A stretch of DNA of 8,881 bases from the NCBI GenBank assembly GCA_044375105.1, contig JBILNK010000177.1, forward strand, positions 1 through 8,881, in the 5' to 3' direction. Shown here piece by piece: positions 1 through 6,667 of the stretch. The DNA comes from JBIKLM01 sp044375105 (lineage in GTDB: Bacteria; Planctomycetota; UBA1135; GCA-002686595). The stretch's first letter is position 1, and the number at the start of each line of letters is the position of its first letter. Made by a program: the position numbers and the translations under genes. The notes beneath the pieces were generated by a model. That model did not search any database. It saw nothing but the letters and a program-made list of their open reading frames with translations, and had not been told where the DNA came from.

Positions 1-347
1 AGGCTGTCCGGGCCGGCGCGCCGGAACTCCACGTCCACCTGATCCAGGGCCAGGCTGTGGCACAGGGGAATCAGTTCTGCGGTGCGCTTGGCCCCCAAGA
101 TTCCGGCCAGTCGGGCGACTTCCTCGATGGGACCTTTGGGTCCCTGCCCGGCCAGGACTCGATCGAGCAGGCCAGGGGGGAAAGCCAGTCGCGCGCGGGC
201 CTGGGCCCGGCGGGGCCCCACGGGCTTCGAGCCGATGTCCACCATGCGCGCCCGGGGCCCGCCGGGACCCGAGGCCAGGTGGCTCAGGCCCTCGTCAGGG
301 TTCTGTCCCGATTCCGGGATCGAACTGGGGATCGGGTCCGAGGCCAT
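1..347 (-). CDS. moaC: Cyclic pyranopterin monophosphate synthase MoaC (partial, N-terminal part)
   Basis: MoaC works with MoaA in the cytoplasm in the first step of molybdenum cofactor synthesis, turning 3',8-cyclo-7,8-dihydro-GTP into cyclic pyranopterin monophosphate. The 115 complete codons read LSHL at residues 21-24, ARMVDIGSKPV at 33-43, ARLAGILGAKRTAELIPLCH at 78-97 and LDQVDVEF at 101-108, which is the MoaC pattern in order. His97 matches the active-site His of the PLCHP motif, although the following residue is Ser here. Lys71 matches the Lys of the HHKGD loop, but the loop reads PKGPIEE. The C-terminal half, with the catalytic Asp/Lys pair, lies beyond position 1. The ATG at 347 has no visible ribosome binding site and already gives about 20 residues more than E. 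coli MoaC. An in-frame ATG at 401 adds 18 residues and has AGGA 9 nt upstream, so the start is uncertain. The gene is divergent from the S41 protease gene. The family call is firm. Confidence 0.9.
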   Translation of the reverse strand, partial: MASDPIPSSIPESGQNPDEGLSHLASGPGGPRARMVDIGSKPVGPRRAQARARLAFPPGLLDRVLAGQGPKGPIEEVARLAGILGAKRTAELIPLCHSLALDQVDVEFRRAGPDS

Positions 348-401
348 GGCCGCAGCATAACGGGAGCGTCGGTCGGCGGCCTGCCCGGCCCCCGCCCCCA
401 T

Positions 402-416
402 CCAGGAATGTCCTGG
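402..416. promoter_or_regulatory. Perfect inverted repeat in the moaC / S41 divergent region (operator-like dyad)
   Basis: CCAGGA-ATG-TCCTGG is a perfect dyad with 6-bp arms and a 3-nt centre, lying between the divergent starts at 347 (moaC) and 500 (protease). A second, shorter dyad follows at 432-444 (GGGCG-TCT-CGCCC). The position fits an operator or an RNA hairpin in the moaC leader. On the minus strand the first dyad also carries the only AGGA in front of the alternative moaC ATG at 401. I recognise no specific regulator site and no convincing -35/-10 pair in 348-499. Confidence 0.25.
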
Positions 417-499
417 GTCCCACCGCGGAGTGGGCGTCTCGCCCCGTATGGCCGATACTCCCGCCGGCCCTTAGCCGCACCTACGTCGTCCAAGCCTCC

Positions 500-3019
500 A
501 TGCGCCAGGTTCTGCTGCCCGTCGCCCTGCTCCTCTCCGCCGCCGCGGCACCCGATCTGCTCTCCAGCAGCCCGGCAACCCCGCGACCCCTTTCCCAGGA
601 CGTGGAGGCGCTGCTGAGCGGGCAGCTCGAGCGCGCCTCCCGGACTCCGGCCGACCAGCTGTGGGCCCTCGCCCTGGGCCTGCGGGAAGCCGCCAAGCTC
701 CTACCGGAGGGCGAGCTCGACCGGGCGCTGACCGTCCGCCTCTCGGCCGCCGGCACGGCCAGCCCCGCGGCGCGCCTCGTGCTGGCCGCCGCCAGCCTGG
801 CCGGCCAAGGGCCGGACCTGCCGCTGCTCCAAGGCACCTTGCTCGAGCTCATCGATGGTCAGGACGGAGCCCTGGCCCAGGACGCCGCGCAGCTCTTCGC
901 CCGCCCAGGTTTCCGCGGCTTGGAGCGCGAGGCGCGCACGGCCCTTTCGAATGCGCTGCTCGATCGGGCCCGCGATGCCAAGCGCGCTGCCGGGCTGCGC
1001 ATGGCCTGCGCCGACGCCGCCCACTTCCTGGGCGGCGGCACCGAACGCCGGCTGGCGCGGGCCGAGCTCCTGGCCTTCATGGAATCCGGAGATGCCGAGG
1101 TCCGCGGCCGCGCGGCCCTGGGCCTGGCCGCCATCGGCGAGGTCGTGGAAGGTCGGCTCGAGGCGGAGCTGGCGCGCCTCGAGACCCTGCCGGGCCCCGA
1201 GGCGCAGCTGGCCGCGGGCTACCTGCGCAGCGAAAAGAGCAAGCGGCTGTGGGATCGCAAGCTGCGCGAGCTGCAGGGCAGCCAGGCCAGCGGCACGCTG
1301 CCGCCGGAGCTGACCCGCTTCCAGGCGGTCATGCGCATGATCGAGGGCGTGCACCTCGAGGGCGACCAGCGCAGCCGCGACGAGCTGGTCGACGCGGCCC
1401 TAGAGGGCATGCTCGGTTCGATGGACGAGCACAGCAGCTACCTGCCCGCCAAGGCCTATGCCGGCTTCGTCCAGGACCTCGAAGCCGACTACGGCGGCAT
1501 CGGCGCCTACGTGGGCATCGATCCGGCCGACAACCTGTTCACGATCACGCGCCCAATCTATAGCGGACCGGCCTACAAGGCCGGTCTGCAGACCGACGAC
1601 AAGATCGTGCGCGTCGACGATTGGCCGACCCTCGGGCACCCGGCGGAGGACGTGATCAAGCGCCTCAAAGGCAAGCCCGGCACCGACGTGGGCCTGTACA
1701 TCTGGCGCCGCGGCATGGATGCCGAGCTGATCGATCGGCCGACCGAAGAGATGCGCATCGAGATCCGCCGCGCCCAGATCGAGATCCCCGCGGTGCACGC
1801 CCAGATGCTGCCCGGCGGCATCGGTCTGATCGAGCTGACCACCTTCAGTCGCGTGGCCGCCGACGAGCTGGCCAGCGCGATCCGCGACCTCTCGACCCGC
1901 GGCTTGACCGGCTTGATCCTGGACCTGCGCCGCAACTCCGGCGGGCTCCTGGACGAGGCCGTCGAAGTCGACGACCTGTTCCTGCCGCCTGGCCAGCTGG
2001 TCGCGCGCACCGAGTACCGCGACCACCCGGCCCAGGAGTACCGCACCCAGCGCGAGCCCCTGGTGCCCATGGACATGCCCTTGGTGGTGCTGATCAGCCG
2101 TTTCTCCGCCTCGGCCTCCGAGATCGTGGCGGGCTCCCTGCAGGACCACGGCCGCGCCGTGCTGATCGGGGAGCGCTCCTACGGCAAGGGCTCGGTGCAG
2201 AACCTGTTCCCGGTCGACGGCATCGCCGACGATCAGTTCGTCGACGAGAACAAGAACCGCCGCCACGACCCCTGGGAGCGCATCACCCTCGACCACGACA
2301 AGGACGGGGAGTTCGACTACGCCCCGCGGGTCAAGCTGACCATCGCACGCTATCTGCTGCCCTCGGGCCGCTCGATCCATCGCGAGCTGGACCGCGAAGG
2401 CAACCTGCTCTCCCAGGGCGGCGTCAATCCCGACCGTGCCGTGACCCTGCCGCGCATCGAGGCCTGGCGCTGGGAGGAACGCCTGCGCGTGCGCGACAAC
2501 CTGCGCGCGGCCAAGACCTACGTCGAAGAGCGCTTCCAGCAGCACCAGGCCCTGTTCACCGAGCTGGCCGAGTGCGACCGGCGCGACACCGCGCGCTGGC
2601 CCGACTTCGACAGCTTCTACGCCGGGCTGAGCACCCCCCTGCCCCCGGACGACGTGCGCCTGCTGCTGCGCGCCGAGGTACGCCGTCGGATCCAGGACGT
2701 GCGCGGCGGCGAATTCCCGATCGGCGACTTCCAAGAGGACACCCAGGTCCAGGCCGGGGTGCGCGAGGTCCTCGAGCGCAGCGGGCGCAGCCCCGCTGAT
2801 TTCGCCGATTACCAATCCACCTTCCAGGCCCTCGAGGAGGCCGTCAGCGACTGGAACCTGGTGGCCGCCCAGAACGGGGGGCGGGAAGGCCTGCGGGCTG
2901 CGGCCGAGCGCCTGCGCGAAGCGCGCGCCCTCGGCCAGAGCGTCGATCCGACCGACATCGACAGCCTGCTGAGCGCCCTCGGCTACCTGACCCAGAAGGA
3001 CAGCAGCGACGGCGAGTGA
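500..3019 (+). CDS. S41-family C-terminal processing peptidase (PDZ domain, exported)
   Basis: This is a serine protease of the CtpA/Prc type, which trims or degrades proteins from their C-terminus in the cell envelope. Residues 1 to about 17 look like a Sec signal peptide (MRQVLLPVALLLSAAAA). Residues 25-260 are helical, with a HEAT-like stretch near 197-213. Residues 272-330 match the helical lead-in of S41 proteases (GMLGSMDEHSSYL). A PDZ domain spans about 331-410 (YGGIGAYVGI, SGPAYKAGLQTDDKIV). The catalytic core runs from about 437 to 628, with LDLRRNSGGLL, then Ser538 in SRFSASASEI and Lys563 in YGKGSVQ. They are 25 residues apart as in the family, so the Ser-Lys dyad is intact. An acidic insertion at 573-608 separates GKGSVQ from VKLTIARYLLPSGRSI. 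About 190 further residues form a charged helical tail. At 839 residues it is longer than CtpA and than the 682-residue E. coli Prc. The ATG at 500 has no ribosome binding site but directly precedes the signal peptide. Confidence 0.93.
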   Translation: MRQVLLPVALLLSAAAAPDLLSSSPATPRPLSQDVEALLSGQLERASRTPADQLWALALGLREAAKLLPEGELDRALTVRLSAAGTASPAARLVLAAASLAGQGPDLPLLQGTLLELIDGQDGALAQDAAQLFARPGFRGLEREARTALSNALLDRARDAKRAAGLRMACADAAHFLGGGTERRLARAELLAFMESGDAEVRGRAALGLAAIGEVVEGRLEAELARLETLPGPEAQLAAGYLRSEKSKRLWDRKLRELQGSQASGTLPPELTRFQAVMRMIEGVHLEGDQRSRDELVDAALEGMLGSMDEHSSYLPAKAYAGFVQDLEADYGGIGAYVGIDPADNLFTITRPIYSGPAYKAGLQTDDKIVRVDDWPTLGHPAEDVIKRLKGKPGTDVGLYIWRRGMDAELIDRPTEEMRIEIRRAQIEIPAVHAQMLPGGIGLIELTTFSRVAADELASAIRDLSTRGLTGLILDLRRNSGGLLDEAVEVDDLFLPPGQLVARTEYRDHPAQEYRTQREPLVPMDMPLVVLISRFSASASEIVAGSLQDHGRAVLIGERSYGKGSVQNLFPVDGIADDQFVDENKNRRHDPWERITLDHDKDGEFDYAPRVKLTIARYLLPSGRSIHRELDREGNLLSQGGVNPDRAVTLPRIEAWRWEERLRVRDNLRAAKTYVEERFQQHQALFTELAECDRRDTARWPDFDSFYAGLSTPLPPDDVRLLLRAEVRRRIQDVRGGEFPIGDFQEDTQVQAGVREVLERSGRSPADFADYQSTFQALEEAVSDWNLVAAQNGGREGLRAAAERLREARALGQSVDPTDIDSLLSALGYLTQKDSSDGE
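2216..2323 (+). other. Acidic, calcium-loop-like insertion in the S41 catalytic domain
   Basis: These bases encode residues 573-608 of the S41 protease. In typical CtpA proteins the GKG(S/L)VQ strand is followed within roughly ten residues by the VKLTxARYxxPSGRSI segment. Here about 36 residues intervene. They contain two acidic loops: DENKNRRHDPWE (582-593, pattern D-x-N-x-N-x-x-x-D-x-x-E) and DHDKDGEFD (598-606, pattern D-x-D-x-D-G-x-x-D). The second matches the core spacing of EF-hand or dockerin-type calcium loops. Calcium binding is inferred from the pattern only. Confidence 0.55.
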
Positions 3020-3029
3020 GCCGGGCGCA

Positions 3030-3053
3030 GGGCCCCGCGCAGCTGCGGGGCCC
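3030..3053. terminator. GC-rich hairpin between convergent genes (possible terminator)
   Basis: GGGCCCCGC at 3030-3038 and GCGGGGCCC at 3045-3053 form a perfect 9-bp stem around the 6-nt loop GCAGCT. It begins 11 nt after the TGA of the S41 gene and lies between two convergent genes, where a terminator is expected. No T-tract follows on either strand, so it is not a classical intrinsic terminator. It could act as a 3' stability hairpin or a U-less pause site. The rest of the 3020-3199 gap shows no gene. Confidence 0.35.
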
Positions 3054-3199
3054 GGAGCTCCTCCAAGGGACTGCGGGGGCCCGCGCCGGCGGTCTGCGCG
3101 CCCCCGCCCCCTCCGGGCTTCTTGAGGCCCCCGCCAGCCCCCTGGAGCGGACCGCGCGACCGCCAGCTCCTGCCCGTGGAGCCCGCGCAGCGGATCCGC

Positions 3200-4435
3200 C
3201 TAGAAACCGCCGCGCGGCTCGCTGGGCGGCTCCTCGGCGAACTGGCGCAATGCCGGCTCCACGAACTCGTTGAACAACACCTTGAGCGTGGCCGCCAGGG
3301 GCAGGGCCACGATGACCCCAAAGAAGCCCAGGGAGGCGCCTCCGGCCGTGATCGAGAACAGCACCGCCACCTCGGACAGGCCCAGGCTCTTGCCCATGAT
3401 CCTGGGCACCAGGACATAGCCCTCGAGCAGCTCGGCGGCACCGAACACGATTCCGCTGATGACCAGGGCCATGAACCAGGGCATCGCCAGGGTCGCCGCC
3501 AGGAAGCCCAGCACGAAGGCCAACAGGCCCCCGATGAAGGGCAGCAGCGACAGGATGCCCGCAGCGATGCCGATCAGGGCCGAGTAGGGCACGCCCAACA
3601 GCCATAGGGGTACGGTCACGAGCAGGGATTTGATGCCCGCCAACAGCAAGCGCCCGCGAAAGAAATTGCTCACGATGGCCCCCACCCGGCCGCCCACATC
3701 GATCAGCTGTGCGCGATAACGCACCGGCAGGTGCAAGGCGACCCAGCGATGGATCGCGGCGATCTCGAACATCATGAAGAACGCGTAGAGCGGCACCAAC
3801 AGGGCCAGGTTCGAGATCCCGAACAGGCTCTTCAGCACCCGCCGCAAGCCATCCATCAGCAGGGCGAACGCCTCGACGCCTGCGTTACGCACGGCCCCGG
3901 CCGTGCCCGGATCATCGACCAGCGAGCGGCGCGCCCAAGCCAGCCATTCCTGCCGTGAAGGCAGGGTATCCGGCAGCAAGCCGGGGCCGAGCCAGCTTTC
4001 GATGGCGCTGCGCAAGCTCTGGAAGCGGACCTCGAACCAGCCGGAGGATGGATACGCGCCGGCGTCGGACGGAAGCGCGGGCTGACCCACTTCGGCCGCG
4101 GCCGGAGCCTCGGGCGCTTGCATCGCGGGGGCTTCGAGGCCGGTTGGAGCTGCGGCCAGGATGTCGGTGAGCAGGCCGCGGGTCTGCACGAACAGCGCCC
4201 CGAACAGCAGCCCCAGGGCGAGGGCCGCGCCGCTGAACACGATCAGGACCGAGGTCGTGTGCCCGTAGCCGCGCAGCTCCAGGCGCCGGATCGCCGGCAG
4301 CAGGATGAACGCGAACAGGTACCCGAGCAGCAGCGGGTTGATCACGGCTCGGATGCTCCAGGCGAACCACACGAGCACCAGGGCGAGTCCCAGCAGGACC
4401 CAGTTGCGCTTGCGACGCGAGAGGTCTTCGATCAT
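3200..4435 (-). CDS. AI-2E family transporter (PF01594-type polytopic membrane protein)
   Basis: This is a 411-residue integral membrane protein of the AI-2E (PerM/YdiK/TqsA-like) family. Members have been linked to export of small molecules such as autoinducer-2 and to Na+/H+ exchange, so the substrate cannot be told from sequence. Hydrophobic segments lie at about 11-28, 33-48, 60-84, 205-226, 262-281, 284-325 and 353-388. Family signatures are FFRGRLLLAGIKSLLV (258-273), LLPFIGGLLAF (297-307), EGYVLVPRIMGKSLGL (338-353) and AGGASLGFFGVIVALPLAATLKV (split around 364-386). Residues 85-200 form the long extramembrane loop, which begins with an Ala/Pro/Glu-rich linker at about 95-130. The ATG at 4435 gives the natural N-terminus (MIEDLSRRKRNWVLL). 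A longer in-frame reading to 4660 would run through the upstream gene and adds non-family sequence. The start is 67 nt after the upstream Minf_1886 gene, with no clear ribosome binding site. It is probably the last gene of the minus-strand cluster. Confidence 0.9.
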   Translation of the reverse strand: MIEDLSRRKRNWVLLGLALVLVWFAWSIRAVINPLLLGYLFAFILLPAIRRLELRGYGHTTSVLIVFSGAALALGLLFGALFVQTRGLLTDILAAAPTGLEAPAMQAPEAPAAAEVGQPALPSDAGAYPSSGWFEVRFQSLRSAIESWLGPGLLPDTLPSRQEWLAWARRSLVDDPGTAGAVRNAGVEAFALLMDGLRRVLKSLFGISNLALLVPLYAFFMMFEIAAIHRWVALHLPVRYRAQLIDVGGRVGAIVSNFFRGRLLLAGIKSLLVTVPLWLLGVPYSALIGIAAGILSLLPFIGGLLAFVLGFLAATLAMPWFMALVISGIVFGAAELLEGYVLVPRIMGKSLGLSEVAVLFSITAGGASLGFFGVIVALPLAATLKVLFNEFVEPALRQFAEEPPSEPRGGF

Positions 4436-4502
4436 GCGGGGAAAAGCCGGCGTCGGAGCGCGGGCACTCTGGGCGCTGAATCCTGGGGGCTTCGGGAGGC
4501 CA

Positions 4503-4889
4503 TCACAGGCTGCGCGGCAAACGCACCTTGTAGGCTTCCGCGAAACGCTCGCCGAACTCTCCGCCGACATCGAAGTCGGCCAGGGTGTCGCTGTCCTGCC
4601 GCGAGAGCAGCCCGGCCTCCACCAAGGCGAATACGACGTGTCCCCAATCCACCGGGGCACGCACCCCCCAACTGCGCCAGACCTCGCCGGTCAGGGGCCC
4701 GAACTGCTTCTTGGCCAGGGCTTCGAGCCCCTCCAGGACCTCACGCCCGGTCACGTGGCGCGCGGAGCCTTCCGCGCTGGCTTTTCCGGCCAGGGCGATG
4801 GCTTGTTCGAGCCCCTCCAGGAGGAACGCATAGGCCTCGGGGGAATAGCGCCCATCGTCCAGGGCGATCCGGCGGAGCTTGTCTTCCAT
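4503..4889 (-). CDS. Minf_1886 family protein (conserved, function unknown)
   Basis: This 128-residue soluble protein matches the Minf_1886 family, a conserved hypothetical family seen mainly in Planctomycetes, Verrucomicrobia and relatives. Its features in order are D12 then RYSPEAYAFLLEGL (14-27), RHVTGREVLEGLEALA (44-59), KQFGPL (61-66), WRSWGVR (71-77), VVFALVEAGLLS (85-96) and the acidic DTLADFDVGGEF (101-112). The length is normal for the family and I see no signal peptide or membrane segment. No function is established. It sits 57 nt downstream of holB and 67 nt upstream of the AI-2E gene, all on the minus strand, so co-transcription is likely. The ATG at 4889 places the conserved DxRYxxEAY block near the N-terminus as expected. 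Its ribosome binding site is weak (GGGCGAG just upstream). The family call rests on recognised motifs, not a search. Confidence 0.82.
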   Translation of the reverse strand: MEDKLRRIALDDGRYSPEAYAFLLEGLEQAIALAGKASAEGSARHVTGREVLEGLEALAKKQFGPLTGEVWRSWGVRAPVDWGHVVFALVEAGLLSRQDSDTLADFDVGGEFGERFAEAYKVRLPRSL

Positions 4890-4946
4890 GGTCTCGCCCA
4901 GATTGTTACCGGCCCGGGAGGTCCAAGCCAGTCCCGCGGGGCCGCT

Positions 4947-6032
4947 TCAGCTTGCCGAGAGCCGCGCCAGGGCCCGCTCGAGGGTCGCTTCGGGGTCCAG
5001 GTTGCTCCAAAGGTCCCCGAGCAGCTCGCCGGTCGCGCCCAGCAGGGCCGCTGCACGGGTCGCGGGCCAGCGCTCGGCCAGGGCCACCAGCTGCGGGAGC
5101 CGCTCGCGGTGCACCAAGGCCCCTAGGCCCTCCGGCCCGCCCCCCAGCAACCACACATCGCGCAGCAACGAAGCCAGCACCTCCAGGCTCAGCCCGGCGC
5201 GCTCCCGCCGGCGCCCGAGCTCCGTGCTGGCTTCCGTCTCGCCCGCGGCCCCCAGGAATGCCTGCGTCCCCGGGTTGTTGCCGGAGAGGGCCGCGAGCCA
5301 CAGCTCGACCTGCGCCGGTCCCCCGCGGTCGAGGTAGCTCAACAGCATTCCGGGAGCTCCACCCGCCAGCCCGTAGGCAGAGGCCGGTACACCGTCCGCG
5401 AACTCGGGCCGCCCGCGAGCCCAGGCGGCGAAGTCTTCGGCCGACAGGGGATCGAATCGCACGCGCAGGGTGCGGCTGCGCAGCGTGGTGAGCAGCTCCT
5501 GGGGCTGGGCGGTATCGAGCACCAAGAAGGTGCCGAGAGCGGGTTCCTCGAGGGTCTTGAGCAGAGCGTTCTGGGCCGCTTCGTTGAGGCGCTCGGCCTC
5601 GCGCAGCAGGACCAGCCGCAGGGGCCCTTCGCTGGGCTTGAGATTCAGGAATTCCTCGAGCGGCGGGGCACCGCCCCCGTCGTCGCCCGAGCGCGCCGCC
5701 ACGTGGGCAACGCTCAGCCCGGGTCCGCCGTCGGCGCCCTCGGCCAACTCGGCGGCCCGGTCGATCACCAGGCAGTCCGGGTGATTGCCCATGTAACCGC
5801 CGGAGGCCAATTTCTTGCAGCTCGGGCAGGCTCCACAGGGATCCTCCGCGGCGCCGCCCGAGAGCGGGCCTCGCTGGCAGAGCAGCCCCTGGGCGAACCA
5901 GCGCGCGGCCACGAATTTGCCGATGCCCCGGGGGCCTTCGAAGAGCAGCGCGTGGCCGAGCCGGCCCGCGGCTGCGGCCCGCCACAGGTCGCGGATCAGG
6001 GCGGCGTGGCCCAGCGGACGGATCAGCTCCAA
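4947..6032 (-). CDS. holB: DNA polymerase III subunit delta' (clamp loader)
   Basis: Delta' is the stator subunit of the clamp loader that places the beta clamp on DNA during replication. The 361-residue protein starts ELIRPLGHAALIRDLW and has the P-loop-like GPRGIGKF at 33-40, where the usual Ser/Thr after Lys is Phe. A probable zinc site follows (Cys52, Cys66, Cys69, Cys72; DPCGACPSCKK). The family segment LNEAAQNALLKTLEEP is at 149-164, preceded by LREAE where an ATPase would have a DEAE-type Walker B. The SRC motif region reads LRSRTLR (184-190). These losses suit a delta' that does not hydrolyse ATP. No ATG lies before the conserved N-terminus. The TTG at 6032 gives the family-like start and overlaps the last 10 nt of tmk. 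A CTG at 6026, overlapping the tmk stop, is the alternative. Coupling to tmk is likely. The C-terminal third (about 235-361) is helical and poorly conserved, as usual. Confidence 0.92.
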   Translation of the reverse strand: MELIRPLGHAALIRDLWRAAAAGRLGHALLFEGPRGIGKFVAARWFAQGLLCQRGPLSGGAAEDPCGACPSCKKLASGGYMGNHPDCLVIDRAAELAEGADGGPGLSVAHVAARSGDDGGGAPPLEEFLNLKPSEGPLRLVLLREAERLNEAAQNALLKTLEEPALGTFLVLDTAQPQELLTTLRSRTLRVRFDPLSAEDFAAWARGRPEFADGVPASAYGLAGGAPGMLLSYLDRGGPAQVELWLAALSGNNPGTQAFLGAAGETEASTELGRRRERAGLSLEVLASLLRDVWLLGGGPEGLGALVHRERLPQLVALAERWPATRAAALLGATGELLGDLWSNLDPEATLERALARLSAS

Positions 6033-6667
6033 GGGGCACCCGCAGCCAGGGGTCCGAACTCGCCGCCCAGGCGCTCGGCCAAGCAGGCGAGCACGCGCCG
6101 CTCGACCTCCTCCGGGGTGCCGCGGGCATCGATCAAGACGGCCCGCGGATTCGACGACGCATAGCGCCGATAGCCCTCCGCCACGCGCTCCTGGAATTCG
6201 AGGCCCAGGGCCTCGATGCGATCGCTGGGGCGCCCGCGCCGCTGCGCGGCCAGGCGCGGCTCGAGCCACAGGATCAACTCGAGGTCCGGCTTCGGGCTCC
6301 CCGCCCAGGTCTCGAGCAGGGTCAGGATCTGCTCCGGGTCGCCGCCCCGGCCGAAGCCTTGGTAGGCGAAGGTCGACGCGTGGAAGCGGTCGCAGACCAC
6401 GCTTTGTCCCCGCGCCAGGGCGGGCGCCACCTTCTGCTCGAGCAGCTGGCGCCGAGCCGCGGCGAACAGCAGGGCCTCGCTGCCTGCGGACAGTCCGAGT
6501 TCCCGATGCAGCAGCAGCTCTCGCAGGGCCTCGCCCAAGGCCGTGCTGCCGGGTTCGCGCAGCAACAGCGGCAGGGGATCCTGCCGGCACAAGCGCTCCG
6601 CCAAGCGCGCGGCCTGGGTGCTCTTGCCGGCGCCGTCCACGCCGTCGAAAACCAGGAAGCGGCTCAT
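6023..6667 (-). CDS. tmk: Thymidylate kinase (dTMP kinase)
   Basis: Tmk phosphorylates dTMP to dTDP with ATP, an essential cytoplasmic step in dTTP supply. The 214-residue length is typical. The P-loop is FDGVDGAGKSTQ at 7-18, with Asp8 where FEG is more usual. The substrate motif REPGST is at 37-42 (normally REPGGT). DRFHASTFAYQG at 93-104 is the DR(Y/F) dTMP-binding block. The LID region RRGRPSDRIE (143-152) is followed by FQERVAEGYRRYA (158-170). Basic residues in the LID and none in the P-loop suggest the E. coli-like type II enzyme. The ATG at 6667 overlaps the upstream TGA as ATGA and has GGAGG 7 nt upstream, so the start is secure. The 3' end overlaps the proposed holB start. The tmk-holB order is a common bacterial arrangement. 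Confidence 0.96.
   Translation of the reverse strand: MSRFLVFDGVDGAGKSTQAARLAERLCRQDPLPLLLREPGSTALGEALRELLLHRELGLSAGSEALLFAAARRQLLEQKVAPALARGQSVVCDRFHASTFAYQGFGRGGDPEQILTLLETWAGSPKPDLELILWLEPRLAAQRRGRPSDRIEALGLEFQERVAEGYRRYASSNPRAVLIDARGTPEEVERRVLACLAERLGGEFGPLAAGAPWS

Noticed and set aside
454..459. GATACT as a possible -10 box for the S41 gene.
   Set aside because: It matches the consensus at only four of six positions and there is no acceptable -35 at the right spacing. Promoter consensus for this organism is unknown.
1400..2815. Minus-strand open frame of 471 codons opposite the S41 protease, and a 392-codon plus-strand frame at 1621-2799.
   Set aside because: Both are compositionally biased (Arg/Pro/Gly/Ala- or Gln/His-rich) shadows of the protease gene, whose catalytic motifs fix the real frame.
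3200..4435. A quorum-sensing role for the AI-2E gene.
   Set aside because: The family name reflects one member. Most members have other or unknown substrates, and no luxS or lsr-type gene is in the window.
4436..4660. A 75-residue N-terminal extension of the AI-2E protein.
   Set aside because: It overlaps the Minf_1886 gene in another frame, does not resemble the family, and the ATG at 4435 gives the expected N-terminus.
4890..4946. Possible internal promoter (TTGGAC and TAACAA on the minus strand) before the Minf_1886 gene.
   Set aside because: The spacing between the two boxes is only about 12 nt and both are poor matches.
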